Origin: Providencia sp. PROV188
GTDB lineage: Bacteria; Pseudomonadota; Gammaproteobacteria; Enterobacterales; Enterobacteriaceae
DNA length: 64,000 nucleotides
NCBI RefSeq assembly: GCF_027595165.1
Contig: NZ_CP097291.1
Coordinates: forward strand, 2,170,001 to 2,234,000
Direction of reading: 5' to 3'
Positions 18,227 to 28,531 of this stretch are shown piece by piece. How positions within the stretch are numbered: the stretch's first letter is position 1; every line of letters begins with the position of its first letter. Below the pieces are notes generated by a model. The model ran no database searches and had not been told where the DNA came from. It saw nothing but the letters and a program-made list of their open reading frames with translations. A program made the translations under genes and the position numbers.

Positions 18227-19159
18227 TCAGATAGTTTCTAAAGCCGAGTCTAATGATACAGGATCATTGACTGCAACGGCAGTTAAATTAGAGACAATTC
18301 GCTTGGTTAGACCAGTCAGGACTTTACCTGGACCCATCTCAACCAATTGCTCAATGCCTTGTTCTGCCATGAATTCGACTGTTTCAGTCCAGCGCACCGG
18401 ATTATATAATTGGCGCACTAATGCATCACGGATATTTTTCGCAGACGTTTCCATTTTAACATCAACGTTGTTAATAACTGGATAGGTCGGCTCACAAAAT
18501 TCAATTTTTTCTAATGCTTCAGCTAATTTATCTGCAGCTGGCTTCATTAATGCACAGTGGGAAGGCACGCTTACAGACAGTGGCAATGCACGTTTTGCGC
18601 CGGCTTCTTTACAAGCAGCACCTGCACGCTCAACCGCAGCTTTCTCACCCGCAATAACAACTTGACCCGGTGAGTTAAAGTTAACAGGTGAAACCACCTG
18701 CCCTTGTGCTGCATCCTTGCATGCTTTCTCGATAGATTCGTTATCTAAACCGATGATTGCATACATTGCGCCCGTGCCTTCAGGAACCGCTTCTTGCATC
18801 AGTTTACCGCGCAGTTCCACTAATTTAATGGCTTGTTTGAAGTCGATAACGCCCGCACAAACTAGCGCTGAATATTCTCCAAGGCTGTGACCTGCCATCA
18901 ATGCAGGCATTTTGCCATTTTTTGCTTGCCAAACACGGAAGATAGCTACAGACGCTGCTAATAATGCGGGTTGAGTCTGCCATGTTTTATTTAACTCTTC
19001 TTCGGGTCCATTTTGAACTAGTGCCCAGAGATCGTAACCCAATGCTTCAGACGCTTCAGCGAATGTTTCTTTAACCAGCTGATTTTGTTCTGCTAAATCA
19101 GCTAACATTCCTAAAGACTGGGAACCTTGTCCCGGGAATACCATAGCAAATTGTGTCAT
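18227..19159 (-). CDS. fabD: Malonyl-CoA:ACP transacylase
   Basis: A 310-residue enzyme that charges ACP with malonate. The nucleophile Ser92 lies in AGHSLGEYSALV, the catalytic histidine is in SVPSHCALM, and the start motif FPGQGSQ is intact. It lies 18 bp from fabH and 8 bp from fabG, in the standard fab operon. Confidence 0.98.
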   Translation of the reverse strand: MTQFAMVFPGQGSQSLGMLADLAEQNQLVKETFAEASEALGYDLWALVQNGPEEELNKTWQTQPALLAASVAIFRVWQAKNGKMPALMAGHSLGEYSALVCAGVIDFKQAIKLVELRGKLMQEAVPEGTGAMYAIIGLDNESIEKACKDAAQGQVVSPVNFNSPGQVVIAGEKAAVERAGAACKEAGAKRALPLSVSVPSHCALMKPAADKLAEALEKIEFCEPTYPVINNVDVKMETSAKNIRDALVRQLYNPVRWTETVEFMAEQGIEQLVEMGPGKVLTGLTKRIVSNLTAVAVNDPVSLDSALETI

Positions 19160-19177
19160 GTTTGTTTTCTCAGTAAA

Positions 19178-20128
19178 TTAAAAACGAACCAGTGCGGAGC
19201 CCCAAGTAAAGCCGCCACCAAATGCTTCTAATAACACTAATTGGCCACGCTGAATGCGACCATCACGCACTGCTTCATCGAGTGCTGTTGGGACTGATGC
19301 CGCAGAAGTATTTCCATGACGATCCAGCGTAACAACCACTTTATCCATGGTCATATCCAATTTTTTTGCGGTCGCGGAAATAATTCGTAAATTTGCTTGA
19401 TGTGGTACTAACCAATCAAGTTCTTCTTTTGCTATGTCGTTTTGCGCCAATGTTTCATCAACGATATGGGCTAATTCACGCACAGCAACTTTGAATACTT
19501 CGTTACCTGTCATGGACAAGTAAGCTTGGTCATCTGAACAGCGGCTACGGTTTGGTAAGGAGAGTAAATCTCCATAACGCCCATCAGCGTGCAGATGTGT
19601 AGAAATGATACCCGGTTCTTCAGAAGCGCCAATTACCACAGCGCCCGCAGCATCACCAAATAGAATAATGGTTCCGCGATCATTCGGGTCTAACGTTTTA
19701 GATAACGCATCCGCACCAATCACCAATGCTTTTTTAGTCATGCCCGTTTTAACGAACTGATCAGCGATACTGATAGCATAAGTAAAACCAGCGCAAGCTG
19801 CTGCTACATCAAATGCCGCACAGTCATTAATTTCCAGCATTTGCTGAATTTGACATGCAGCGCTTGGGAATGCGTGAGTTGCGGATGTTGTCGCGACAAT
19901 AATTAAACCAATTTCACTGCTGTCGACCTGTGCCATTTCCAGCGCATTTTTTGCTGCTTGGAAACCCATTGTGGACACGTTCTCATCGTCAGCTGAAATT
20001 CGTCTCTCTTTAATACCCGTACGCGTTACAATCCATTCATCAGAAGTATCAACCATTTTTTCCAGATCAGCATTGGTACGAACTTGCGATGGCAAATAGC
20101 TGCCTGTTCCTAATATTTTACTGTACAT
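19178..20128 (-). CDS. fabH: Beta-ketoacyl-ACP synthase III
   Basis: A 316-residue initiating condensing enzyme using acetyl-CoA and malonyl-ACP. By my count the active-site cysteine is residue 112 (DVAAACAGF), as in E. coli. The His and Asn residues are in VPHQANLRI and [10 protein letters not shown]. Only 3 bp separate it from plsX, implying coupling of phospholipid and fatty-acid initiation genes. Confidence 0.98.
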   Translation of the reverse strand: MYSKILGTGSYLPSQVRTNADLEKMVDTSDEWIVTRTGIKERRISADDENVSTMGFQAAKNALEMAQVDSSEIGLIIVATTSATHAFPSAACQIQQMLEINDCAAFDVAAACAGFTYAISIADQFVKTGMTKKALVIGADALSKTLDPNDRGTIILFGDAAGAVVIGASEEPGIISTHLHADGRYGDLLSLPNRSRCSDDQAYLSMTGNEVFKVAVRELAHIVDETLAQNDIAKEELDWLVPHQANLRIISATAKKLDMTMDKVVVTLDRHGNTSAASVPTALDEAVRDGRIQRGQLVLLEAFGGGFTWGSALVRF

Positions 20129-20131
20129 AGG

Positions 20132-21172
20132 TTATTGATCACTCCTGGGTAAAACAATATTAAGTCGAGCTGTTATTCTTTCGGGAACTTGTCGTTCAAC
20201 AGCCTGTACCGCACGTTCAATCGCGGCTTTAAACGCATTCTCATTCGCTGCGCCATGACTTTTGATGACAATCCCTTTTAATCCTAACAGAGTCGCGCCG
20301 TTATACTGGTCGGGGTTCATATCCCCAAAACGCTTCATTAGCCGTTTTTTCAACCATTTCTTAGCGAGTTGCATAAACCAACTGCTTTTTTTGTTCTCTT
20401 CACCGGCTGATTTTAACAATGAAAGAATGACACGAATCACCCCTTCCATTGTTTTTAGTGAGACATTACCTGCGAAGCCGTCACACACTAATACATCTGT
20501 TTTACCTGTCAGCAACTCGTTGCCTTCAACATAACCAATGTAATTAATTGACGCCGTTTCTTTTAACATAGCGGCGGCTTCGCGGATATTGTCCAGCCCT
20601 TTACTCTCTTCTTCACCAATATTGAGTAAAGCGACTTTAGGTTGATTGATGTTGGCAACTTCTTCCGCCATCACTGAACCCATCACTGCAAATTGCACGA
20701 GCATTTCACTGCTGCAATTCACGTTAGCCCCTAAATCGAGGACAACGGTTTTTCCTTTTTTCTGATTTGGCAAAATGGTCATTAACGCTGGACGTTCAAT
20801 ACCCTCAATTGATTTTAACATCAATTTTGCCAAGCCCATCAATGCACCCGTATTACCTGCACTCACGCAAGCCTGCGCTTGACCTGTCTTCACTAACTCT
20901 AATGCCACTCGCATTGATGTCCCTTTGCTTTGGCGAATTGCATGGGATGGCTTAGCATCGTTAGCAATGACGTTTTCAGCAGGGATAATTTCGATACGCG
21001 AAATTTGCTCAGCACTTTGTTGTGCAAGCAAGGGATGAATGGCTTCGGGTTGACCGACAAGCAGTAATTTTAATGCTGGATTAGATGCCAGTGCCTGCAA
21101 TGCAGCAGGCACCGTGACGCGGGGACCAACATCCCCGCCCATGGCATCTAACGCGATGGTTAGACTAGCCAA
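20132..21172 (-). CDS. plsX: Phosphate acyltransferase PlsX
   Basis: A 346-residue enzyme making acyl-phosphate from acyl-ACP for glycerolipid synthesis. The N-terminal motif [12 protein letters not shown] and the central [12 protein letters not shown] and [12 protein letters not shown] stretches are diagnostic. It lies 11 bp downstream of rpmF. The yceD-rpmF-plsX-fabH order is the usual one, linking ribosome-protein and lipid synthesis. Confidence 0.97.
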   Translation of the reverse strand: MASLTIALDAMGGDVGPRVTVPAALQALASNPALKLLLVGQPEAIHPLLAQQSAEQISRIEIIPAENVIANDAKPSHAIRQSKGTSMRVALELVKTGQAQACVSAGNTGALMGLAKLMLKSIEGIERPALMTILPNQKKGKTVVLDLGANVNCSSEMLVQFAVMGSVMAEEVANINQPKVALLNIGEEESKGLDNIREAAAMLKETASINYIGYVEGNELLTGKTDVLVCDGFAGNVSLKTMEGVIRVILSLLKSAGEENKKSSWFMQLAKKWLKKRLMKRFGDMNPDQYNGATLLGLKGIVIKSHGAANENAFKAAIERAVQAVERQVPERITARLNIVLPRSDQ

Positions 21173-21183
21173 AGTATCAACAA

Positions 21184-21354
21184 TTACTTGCTGATAACCT
21201 TACGGCCACGGTAGTAACCATCTGCAGTCACGTGGTGACGCAGGTGAGTTTCACCGGAAGTTTTATCTACAGAAACTAGGGTAGCAGTCAGTGCATCATG
21301 TGAACGACGCATACCGCGTTTTGAACGAGTTGGTTTATTCTGTTGTACGGCCAT
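21184..21354 (-). CDS. rpmF: 50S ribosomal protein L32
   Basis: A 56-residue basic protein beginning [20 protein letters not shown] and ending [10 protein letters not shown], which is L32. This gene is short and easily missed, but the frame is uninterrupted and sits exactly in the yceD-rpmF-plsX position. Its ATG is 12 bp after the yceD stop, and a GAGTAAGG-type Shine-Dalgarno sequence lies upstream. Confidence 0.98.
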   Translation of the reverse strand: MAVQQNKPTRSKRGMRRSHDALTATLVSVDKTSGETHLRHHVTADGYYRGRKVISK

Positions 21355-21366
21355 TGACCTTACTCC

Positions 21367-21891
21367 TTAAGTACTTTTCTTTAAACTGGCTAATACGGCA
21401 AATGGATTTGGTTTCTCTACCTCAGGAGGTAGTTCACCATACACCATGTCCGCTTCGGACACTTCACAGTGTTCAGAATCATGAACCGGAACCACTGGTA
21501 GGGATAGAATTATTTCATCTTCTAACATTCCCAGCAAATTTATTTCACCAAATTCATCTACATAAACTGGTTCATACTGTTCCGGTAATGCTTCGGCCTT
21601 TTCGTCACTGACGACAGGACTAAAACAATACGATACGTAGACATGATGTTTGAAATCTTTTCTGCAACGTTGGCATTGTAGGGTGACATCCAATTCAGAA
21701 TGCCCCTCTATGACCGTCAAGCGCTGATTATCAATTTTAAATGATAATTTGCTTTCAACATCACTATCTACACTGACTACTGATTCGGCAATTCGTGTAA
21801 CTTGCTCAGGTGTGTAACTCCCGACATAGTCGAGGTTTTTCTGAGCTGCACGCTGCGCATCGATAGTCAGGGGTAATTTTACCTTTTGCAT
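21367..21891 (-). CDS. yceD: YceD, DUF177 family rRNA-associated protein
   Basis: A 174-residue DUF177 protein; homologues are linked to 23S rRNA accumulation. A CQRCRKDF motif (about residues 73-80) and the acidic region with [19 protein letters not shown] are typical. It is the first gene of the yceD-rpmF-plsX-fab unit, divergent from yceF; the 140-bp gap must contain both promoters. Confidence 0.93.
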   Translation of the reverse strand: MQKVKLPLTIDAQRAAQKNLDYVGSYTPEQVTRIAESVVSVDSDVESKLSFKIDNQRLTVIEGHSELDVTLQCQRCRKDFKHHVYVSYCFSPVVSDEKAEALPEQYEPVYVDEFGEINLLGMLEDEIILSLPVVPVHDSEHCEVSEADMVYGELPPEVEKPNPFAVLASLKKST

Positions 21892-22033
21892 AAGGCGCGC
21901 ATATTAACTTTGTAATGAACTATAGTCAAAGAAAAAGGCGGGATAAACTCGCCTTTTCACCAAAAAATCGCCGGTTAAGCGGATATAGTTTAAAATGAGT
22001 TAACCCTTTTGGCTATGAGTTTCGAGAAAAATC

Positions 22034-22618
22034 ATGAAATCGATTATTTTGGCGTCAACCTCTGAATACCGACAAGCCTTACTGAAGAAGTTGGGTATCC
22101 CATTTCTCGCCGCCGCGCCCAACATTGATGAAACCCCTGTTTTACAGGAATCGGCTCAAGCTTTAGTGATGCGCTTATCTCACGAAAAAGCCAATGCATT
22201 GGCTCAACGGTATCCACAACATTTAATTATTGGCTCTGACCAAGTTTGCGTCATCGACGATAAAATCGTCGGAAAGCCGCATAATTTTGATAATGCCTTT
22301 AAACAACTCAAGGCAGCGTCAGGTCATCGGGTGACTTTTTATACTGGGCTTTGCTTATTAGATAGTGCGACAGGTAAATTCAATCTCCAGTGCGAACCCT
22401 TCGATGTCTATTTTAGACAGCTCACTGATGAAGAAATCACCCAATACCTAAATAAAGACGAACCTTATCAATGTGCGGGTAGTTTTAAATCGGAAGGACT
22501 AGGCATTAGCCTGTTTGATAAACTTTCAGGGCGAGATCCAAACACACTGATTGGTTTGCCGACTATTTTATTGCTGGAAATGTTACGCCAGCATGGCGTC
22601 AATCCACTCTTAGACTAA
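22034..22618 (+). CDS. yceF: Maf-like nucleotide pyrophosphatase YceF
   Basis: A 194-residue Maf/HAM1-fold house-cleaning enzyme; E. coli YceF prefers m7GTP. The start [18 protein letters not shown] carries the Maf substrate loop. [16 protein letters not shown] holds the catalytic Asp and Lys, and [11 protein letters not shown] the C-terminal conserved loop. It is the only plus-strand gene in this block, convergent with rluC through a shared hairpin. Confidence 0.94.
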   Translation: MKSIILASTSEYRQALLKKLGIPFLAAAPNIDETPVLQESAQALVMRLSHEKANALAQRYPQHLIIGSDQVCVIDDKIVGKPHNFDNAFKQLKAASGHRVTFYTGLCLLDSATGKFNLQCEPFDVYFRQLTDEEITQYLNKDEPYQCAGSFKSEGLGISLFDKLSGRDPNTLIGLPTILLLEMLRQHGVNPLLD

Positions 22619-22623
22619 ATAAT

Positions 22624-22656
22624 AAGGTTAGCTAACCTGCGGGAGTTGCTAACCTT
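22624..22656. terminator. Bidirectional terminator between yceF and rluC
   Basis: A 9-bp perfect stem (AAGGTTAGC with GCTAACCTT) and a 15-nt loop, with TTATTATC-type U-rich sequence to the right and A-rich sequence to the left. Confidence 0.65.
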
Positions 22657-22667
22657 TATTATCATTA

Positions 22668-23624
22668 TTACTGCGCTTTTTTCGCTCTCAAAACTTTCAG
22701 GCACTGATTCAAATCGTTATGTAACGGCGCAACGACTCGCATCTCTTCACCTGTTTTAGGATGAGTAAATTTCAGTGAATACGCGTGCAAAAACAAACGT
22801 TTCAGCCCTGTATCTGCCAGCTGGCTATCAAATTGCCTATCACCATAACGATCATCAAAAGCAATTGGATGGCCTGCATGCAAAGTATGCACGCGGATCT
22901 GGTGAGTGCGCCCGGTTACTGGGCTCGCTTTAACTAACGTTGCATTTTCAAAACGTTCTTCGACTTTAAAGCGTGTTTCAGAAGGCTTGCCTTCACTACT
23001 CACTCGAACAATACGCTCACCGCTTTGTAAAATATTTTTCAATAACGGCGCTTGCACAACTTTAGTATGTGACTGCCAATTACCGCGCACTAACGCTAAA
23101 TAATCTTTTTGCATCTGTTTCAGGCGTAATTGTTCGTGAAGCGCACGTAACGCCGAACGTTTTTTAGCAACCAATAAGATGCCGGAAGTATCTCTGTCTA
23201 AACGATGTACCAGCTCTAAAAAGCGGGCTTCTGGACGTAATGCGCGCAGCCCTTCAATCACGCCAAAGCTTAATCCACTGCCACCATGAACCGCGGTACC
23301 TGATGGCTTATTAATGACTAGAATGGATTCATCTTCAAATAGAATGCAATCTGTTAATGCTGCCACCTTATCCAATTTCGCTGAAACAGGTGCGGTTTCA
23401 CGTTCAGCCACACGCACTGGCGGCACGCGAACTTGATCCCCTTCGAGTAGTTTGTATTCAGGCTTAATTCGCCCTTTGTTGACGCGCACTTCACCTTTAC
23501 GGATGATGCGATAAATCATGCTCTTAGGAACACCTTTTAACTTGCTCAGCAAGAAATTATCAATGCGTTGCCCTGCTTCGTCATCGCTAATATCAATAAA
23601 TTGGACTTGGTTTTCTGTTTTCAT
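22668..23624 (-). CDS. rluC: 23S rRNA pseudouridine(955/2504/2580) synthase RluC
   Basis: Modifies three uridines of 23S rRNA. An N-terminal S4 RNA-binding domain (about residues 15-75, with RIDNFLLSKLKGVPKSMIYRIIRKGEVRVN) precedes the RluA-type catalytic domain with the signature HRLDRDTSG, whose Asp is catalytic, and GRTHQIRVH. The start is set at the internal ATG 23624 (MKTENQVQF), matching the E. coli N-terminus. The upstream ATG 23666 would add 14 unconserved residues. It is divergent from rne with a long intergenic leader, as in E. coli. Confidence 0.95.
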   Translation of the reverse strand: MKTENQVQFIDISDDEAGQRIDNFLLSKLKGVPKSMIYRIIRKGEVRVNKGRIKPEYKLLEGDQVRVPPVRVAERETAPVSAKLDKVAALTDCILFEDESILVINKPSGTAVHGGSGLSFGVIEGLRALRPEARFLELVHRLDRDTSGILLVAKKRSALRALHEQLRLKQMQKDYLALVRGNWQSHTKVVQAPLLKNILQSGERIVRVSSEGKPSETRFKVEERFENATLVKASPVTGRTHQIRVHTLHAGHPIAFDDRYGDRQFDSQLADTGLKRLFLHAYSLKFTHPKTGEEMRVVAPLHNDLNQCLKVLRAKKAQ

Positions 23625-23787
23625 TCGGGAATGCGTTAACTCTGATTGATGAATAAATAGTCTCACTTACATCGTTATATCATACCGACTCCACGAATTT
23701 TTTTATGTTTTTTTTTAAATTGGTCAATTTCTGCATGATTGGCTCAATTTCTTAATAAAATTTCCATATAACTTACGTTGCACTTGC

Positions 23788-23793
23788 TATAAT
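23788..23793 (+). promoter_or_regulatory. Extended -10 promoter candidate for rne
   Basis: The hexamer TATAAT is preceded by TGC, giving an extended -10 (TGnTATAAT), with no good -35 at standard spacing. Transcription from here would produce a leader of about 440 nt before the rne ATG, comparable with the long autoregulatory rne leader of E. coli. Confidence 0.55.
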
Positions 23794-23799
23794 GCACTT

Positions 23800-24242
23800 G
23801 GCAATGGAATAATAAGCGGCGCCAAGATGTTTAAAAACGAAAATTGGCTTTGCTATGTTAGCTTTAGGTGTTTTTGCACTTTCGGCTATAATTATTTTTA
23901 GCTAGTAGAATACAAGTTAGACGTAATACTGTAGGAATTTATTATTTGATGGCGTAACGATGCTGCAATGGCGTAAGACATCTAACTAAATCAAATAAAT
24001 TAGCGAGCAACGAATTTTAGCTTATTGGGTTGGGAGTCTCCGTTTTCTAAGAAATCTACGGCATCCTGATTAAGAACGCTGAATTTTTAATCTAAAAATC
24101 AGGTTCACCGAATACTGCGCGTCTCTATACGAACGACTGCCGAGAGGTAGACGGCTTTGTAAAAATCATGAGGCCATCGGTTTACAGTAGCTCCTTCTTT
24201 CGCTGCTCTTTATTATTTAAAAAATAATGAGTAAGTAATAAC
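23800..24242 (+). promoter_or_regulatory. Long rne 5' untranslated region (probable RNase E autoregulatory leader)
   Basis: About 440 bp without a gene before rne. The distal part (CGAGAGGTAGACGGCTT... AAAAATCATGAGGCCATC, about 24140-24180) resembles the structured part of the E. coli rne leader, through which RNase E destabilises its own mRNA. The proximal end has the weak Shine-Dalgarno TGAGTAAGTAATAAC just ahead of the ATG, as in E. coli. The hairpins were not folded computationally. Confidence 0.65.
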
Positions 24243-27200
24243 ATGAAAAGAATGCTAATCAACGCAACTCAACAGGAAGAGTTGCGTGTTGCCCTTGTTG
24301 ACGGGCAACGACTCTACGATTTGGATATTGAAAGCCCAGGTCATGAGCAAAAAAAAGCCAACATTTATAAAGGTAAAATCACCCGTATTGAACCAAGCCT
24401 CGAAGCTGCTTTTGTTGATTATGGCGCTGAAAGACACGGTTTCCTGCCTATCAAAGAAATCGCTCGCGAATACTTCCCTAGCAATTACCACTCCCAAGGT
24501 CGTCCTAACATCAAAGATGTGCTTAAAGAAGGCCAAGAGGTTATTGTTCAAGTTGATAAAGAAGAACGTGGTAATAAAGGTGCAGCCTTAACCACATTCA
24601 TCAGCTTAGCGGGTAGTTATTTAGTTCTGATGCCAAACAACCCACGTGCTGGTGGTATTTCTCGCCGCATCGAAGGTGAAGATCGTACAGAATTAAAAGA
24701 AGCGTTATCTTGCTTAGAAATTCCAGATGGTATGGGACTCATCGTCCGTACTGCGGGTGTGGGTAAATCAGCAGAATCCCTGCAACAAGATTTACTGTAT
24801 CGCTTACGCCACTGGGAAGCGATTCAAAAAGCCGCTGAAAACCGTCCAGCTCCGTTCTTAATCCACCAAGAAAGTAATGTGATTGTCCGTGCTTTCCGTG
24901 ATTATTTACGTCCTGACATCGGTGAAATCCTGATCGATAACCCGAAAGTGGTTGAGATGGCACGTAACCATATCGAAGCGATTGGTCGTGGTGATTTTGC
25001 TAGCAAAATTAAACATTATAGTGGCGATGTTCCTCTGTTTAGTCACTATCAAATCGAATCTCAAATCGAATCTGCGTTCCAACGTGAAGTGCGTTTACCT
25101 TCTGGTGGTGCGTTAGTTATCGATACAACCGAAGCATTAACAGCTATTGATATCAACTCCTCACGCTCAACCCGTGGCGGTGATATCGAAGAAACGGCAT
25201 TTAATACTAACCTTGAAGCCGCTGACGAAATTGCACGTCAATTACGTTTACGTGACTTAGGTGGGCTGATTGTTATCGACTTTATCGATATGACCCCAGT
25301 TCGCCACCAACGTGAAGTTGAAAACCGCCTACGTGAAGCCGTTCGCCAAGACCGTGCGCGTATTCAAATCGCACGTATTTCACGCTTTGGTCTGTTAGAA
25401 ATGTCTCGTCAGCGCCTTAGCCCATCACTGGGTGAGTCCAGCCATCACGTCTGCCCACGCTGTACAGGTACGGGGACTATCCGTGATAACGAATCGCTGT
25501 CACTGTCAGTACTGCGTTTAATCGAAGAAGAAGCACTGAAAGAAAATACCCATGAAGTGCATGCGATTGTCCCTGTGCAAATCGCGTCATACCTGTTAAA
25601 CGAGAAACGCCAAGCAGTCACGGAAATTGAGCAGCGTCAGCGTAACGTGCGCGTTGTGATTGTACCGAATGACCAGATGCAAACACCTCACTTCCACGTC
25701 ATCCGTATCCGTAAAGGTGAAGAAGTTCAAACTCTGAGTTACAACTTAGCCCAGTATCATGAAACTGAAACTTTAAACCACGGTGAAGAAGCGACGACTG
25801 AGCGTAAAGCACCAGAGCAACCTGCTATTTCAGCATTTGCACTGCAAGAGCCAGTTGAAGTTCCTGCACTGAAACCAAAAGAAGCTCCGGCTAAAGCACC
25901 TGTTCGTGCCAAAGTGGATGAACAACCTAAAGTTGGTTTATTTAGCAAAATTGCTGCTTTCTTTAAAGGTCTCTTTGCTGAAGAAGAAAAAGCGGTTGAA
26001 AAACCGGCTCAAAAACCACGTCAAAATAACAATGACCGTCGCCGCAATAATGATCGTCGTCGTAATAATAACGACCGCCGTAATAACAATCGTCGCGACC
26101 GCGATGATAATTACGAAAATCGTGATAACCGCGACAATCGTGACAACCGCGATAACCGTAATAATCGCAATGCACAATCTGAAGATGCTGCCAACCGCAA
26201 CAAGGGACGTAATAACAAAAATACGAACCAAGTTGAAGAGCAAACCACTGACAATGCAAACCGCGAAAATCAGCAGCAACGTCGTGATCAGCGTGCAGAA
26301 CGTCGCCGTCGTCAAGATGAAAAACGTCAACAACAAACTGCAAAAACGCAGCAAGATAACCAGCAAACCGCTGTTGATAATGCAGCTGTAGAAAAAGATG
26401 AAGAAGAACAACGTCCTGTTGCTCCTCGTCGTCAACGTCGTCAATTAACACAAAAAATTCGTGTGACTGACAATGACCAAGCAGCAGAAACGTCAATGGT
26501 TGCTGATACCGCCGTTGTTGCAGAAAAATCTGCGCCGATTGCGGCATTACCAGCAGCAGTGAATGTTGAGAAAAAACAATCTCATGTTTCGCTGGACGAA
26601 GATGACAACTTAGTGACTAACTCAGAACAATTGGATGATGATGAAAAACAAGACACCATCATTCCACGCCGTTCTCGTCGTTCACCACGTCATCTGCGTG
26701 TGAGTGGTCAGCGTCGTCGCCGTTACCGTGATGAACGTCATCTGAATAAATCACCAATGCCTTTAGCGGCGGCTGTAGCTTCCCCTGAATTAGCCTCTGG
26801 TAAAGTGTTTATTCGTTACCCTGTCGTTCAGCCTCAACAAGAAAGCATGGCTATCATGACCAATGAAGAGATGCTGGAACAACAAAATACCGTTCAGGCC
26901 CCTGTGGTAGCTGCTCCAATTGAACATGCTGAAGTAAAAGCCGAGCTCACTGAAGCCCCAGTTGTTACTGAAACTGTTATCGAAGCACCAAAAGTAGAAA
27001 CTGAAGCCAGCGTTGTTGTTGAAACCGCAGCAATCGAAAGCGATGTGCCTGAAAATGTTGTTGCTGAGAATATTGTTGAGAGTGTCGCAGCCGACGTTAT
27101 CGAAGAGACAAAATCAGCAGTCGTTGAAGAGGTCAAAACTGTTGTTGAACCTGTCGTTGCTGATGTAGTGATTGAAACCGCAGTTACAGCAATTGTTGAA

Positions 27201-27422
27201 ACCGCCGTAATTGAACCAGCTTCAACAGCAAATGCAGTTAGCTTACACAAACGTCATGCATACTCACCAATGACGAAAGCCCCAGCGCCTGCTGTAGTGG
27301 CTTCAGACTTTGAAATTAAAGAGTATCAACGTGAGCCATCAACCTTTGAATCTAAAGGCGCAGGTGGACATGTAGCAGCCAACGTTGCGACATCAGAAAT
27401 GGCAAAACCTGCTAGTTTCTGA
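24243..27422 (+). CDS. rne: Ribonuclease E
   Basis: A 1059-residue endoribonuclease and degradosome scaffold. The N-terminal half (residues 1 to about 520) is nearly collinear with E. coli, with an S1 domain near residues 35-125, metal-ligand motifs AIDINS and VIDFIDMT, and Zn-link CPRCTGTG. Residues 565-578 ([14 protein letters not shown]) form the amphipathic membrane-binding helix. The disordered C-terminal half has an Arg/Asn/Asp-rich segment (about 594-645) containing tandem RDN repeats, a conserved [27 protein letters not shown]-binding block near 805-830, a RhlB/enolase-type region and a C-terminal tail for PNPase. A GNRA-loop terminator follows. Confidence 0.98.
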   Translation: MKRMLINATQQEELRVALVDGQRLYDLDIESPGHEQKKANIYKGKITRIEPSLEAAFVDYGAERHGFLPIKEIAREYFPSNYHSQGRPNIKDVLKEGQEVIVQVDKEERGNKGAALTTFISLAGSYLVLMPNNPRAGGISRRIEGEDRTELKEALSCLEIPDGMGLIVRTAGVGKSAESLQQDLLYRLRHWEAIQKAAENRPAPFLIHQESNVIVRAFRDYLRPDIGEILIDNPKVVEMARNHIEAIGRGDFASKIKHYSGDVPLFSHYQIESQIESAFQREVRLPSGGALVIDTTEALTAIDINSSRSTRGGDIEETAFNTNLEAADEIARQLRLRDLGGLIVIDFIDMTPVRHQREVENRLREAVRQDRARIQIARISRFGLLEMSRQRLSPSLGESSHHVCPRCTGTGTIRDNESLSLSVLRLIEEEALKENTHEVHAIVPVQIASYLLNEKRQAVTEIEQRQRNVRVVIVPNDQMQTPHFHVIRIRKGEEVQTLSYNLAQYHETETLNHGEEATTERKAPEQPAISAFALQEPVEVPALKPKEAPAKAPVRAKVDEQPKVGLFSKIAAFFKGLFAEEEKAVEKPAQKPRQNNNDRRRNNDRRRNNNDRRNNNRRDRDDNYENRDNRDNRDNRDNRNNRNAQSEDAANRNKGRNNKNTNQVEEQTTDNANRENQQQRRDQRAERRRRQDEKRQQQTAKTQQDNQQTAVDNAAVEKDEEEQRPVAPRRQRRQLTQKIRVTDNDQAAETSMVADTAVVAEKSAPIAALPAAVNVEKKQSHVSLDEDDNLVTNSEQLDDDEKQDTIIPRRSRRSPRHLRVSGQRRRRYRDERHLNKSPMPLAAAVASPELASGKVFIRYPVVQPQQESMAIMTNEEMLEQQNTVQAPVVAAPIEHAEVKAELTEAPVVTETVIEAPKVETEASVVVETAAIESDVPENVVAENIVESVAADVIEETKSAVVEEVKTVVEPVVADVVIETAVTAIVETAVIEPASTANAVSLHKRHAYSPMTKAPAPAVVASDFEIKEYQREPSTFESKGAGGHVAANVATSEMAKPASF
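26022..26180 (+). repeat. Arg-Asn-Asp low-complexity and tandem RDN repeat inside rne
   Basis: Codons for residues about 594-645 encode blocks such as NNDRRRNN and then four to five tandem Arg-Asp-Asn units (residues 627-641). The unit is 9 nt (CGT GAT AAC and synonymous variants). Codons vary between copies, so this is an old or protein-selected repeat, not a fresh slippage product. Confidence 0.8.
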
Positions 27423-27441
27423 TTTTAGCAAGTTACTGACG

Positions 27442-27471
27442 AAAGCCTTGATAGGAAACTATCAAGGCTTT
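27442..27471 (+). terminator. rne terminator
   Basis: A 13-bp perfect stem (AAAGCCTTGATAG with CTATCAAGGCTTT) closed by a GAAA tetraloop, followed by a continuous T run. Confidence 0.95.
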
Positions 27472-27628
27472 TTTTTGCCCAATAAAAATTGAGTCTGTTG
27501 TAATTTATTAAATACTAAGGAAATTTATCATCTTAAAGCCTTTGACGAAATATCGTAGATAACTGCATTGTACATTTGCATAAAAGACATATGTACCGTG
27601 GGAAAACACACTTAATGAGGATATTTCT

Positions 27629-28504
27629 ATGGATTATGATTATACACAAATAAACCATTGGAAAAATGGCCATGCCTATGCAAGCGATGGTGTATTACTA
27701 CTCCCAACCCTTCATGTAAGTTACAACAGAATTCTTCCTGACCACATTCTGAATGCGATGGCAAAAGGATTATGTGGTGTCTGTGGGATCAGTAATTGCC
27801 GTTTCGAAAAGACATCTCCTTATAAAAAAATGTTAAGCGCCTATCAAAGTGGACAACTTGAATTAATGTATACCATTTATTGGCGCTCTTTTGGCGGGTT
27901 GTACCCAATGATGAAACCGAAAATAGAGCAGGATTTAAATGAAATAAATAAAATAGAGTCAGAGGAGATTAAGGAGTCAGTTAAATTTACAACTGATTTT
28001 TATAAAGAAGTTTTTAATACCTATGGAGAAAAAGCAGAAAAACTGGCTAAAACTATAGCGGAGCAATCCAGAGGAAAAAGGATTCGTAATGTTGAAGATG
28101 CATTAAGAGCTTATGATAAATATAAAACTAATATTAATAAAAAGATCGATACTAAAAACCGGAAAATTATTGCATCAGCATTAGAATCACTCAACGTTGA
28201 TGAGATTGCAAAAAACTTGAAAAAATTCAGTAAAGGCATGGGCTTTGTAAGCTATTCAATTGATGCTAACGACCTAAGAATTGAATTGGTTAAAGCCGTA
28301 GAAACTGATAATTGGAGACCATTTTTTGTGAAAGTAGAAACTATATTAATAGGAATTAGTGCTACGGGTATTGCTGGCTTAGGTTTTAGTTTTTTATTAG
28401 GTGGACCAGTTGGTATATTAGGCTATGGACTTATACTTGCCGGAATAGGGTCTCTAATTGATGATAGCTTGGTAGAAAAAGCAAATAAGCTAGTTGGTTT
28501 ATAG
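27629..28504 (+). CDS. Colicin-like pore-forming bacteriocin with atypical N-terminus
   Basis: A 291-residue protein. From about residue 115 to the end it matches the pore-forming domain of colicin E1-type toxins: RGKRIRNVEDALRAYDKYK, an amphipathic helical bundle (IASALESLNVDEIAKNLKKF), NWRPFFVKVE, then the hydrophobic helical hairpin at about 237-277 that inserts into the inner membrane. The front 110 residues are not recognised and contain C49-x2-C52-x4-C57; colicins usually lack cysteine. I see no TonB box, glycine-rich translocation segment or long receptor-binding coiled coil. A ColE1-type immunity gene lies convergently downstream, the arrangement usual for pore-forming colicins. No lysis gene or LexA box is visible. 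GAGG lies 8 nt before the ATG. The AT-rich base composition suggests transfer. Confidence 0.85.
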   Translation: MDYDYTQINHWKNGHAYASDGVLLLPTLHVSYNRILPDHILNAMAKGLCGVCGISNCRFEKTSPYKKMLSAYQSGQLELMYTIYWRSFGGLYPMMKPKIEQDLNEINKIESEEIKESVKFTTDFYKEVFNTYGEKAEKLAKTIAEQSRGKRIRNVEDALRAYDKYKTNINKKIDTKNRKIIASALESLNVDEIAKNLKKFSKGMGFVSYSIDANDLRIELVKAVETDNWRPFFVKVETILIGISATGIAGLGFSFLLGGPVGILGYGLILAGIGSLIDDSLVEKANKLVGL

Positions 28505-28531
28505 TAAGCCACAAGAAGGCAGTTCATTTGG

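Noticed and set aside
25757..27250. Several long open frames opposite or out of phase with rne (for example 25938-26444 and 26894-27250).
   Set aside because: They lie inside the low-complexity, Arg/Asn/Val-rich part of rne, where biased codons keep other frames open. Their products are low-complexity hydrophobic strings without motifs.
27480..27628. A LexA (SOS) box before the bacteriocin gene.
   Set aside because: I looked for CTGT-N8-ACAG and near variants. CTGTTGTAATTTATTA and CTGCATTGTACATTTG do not have a matching right half-site.
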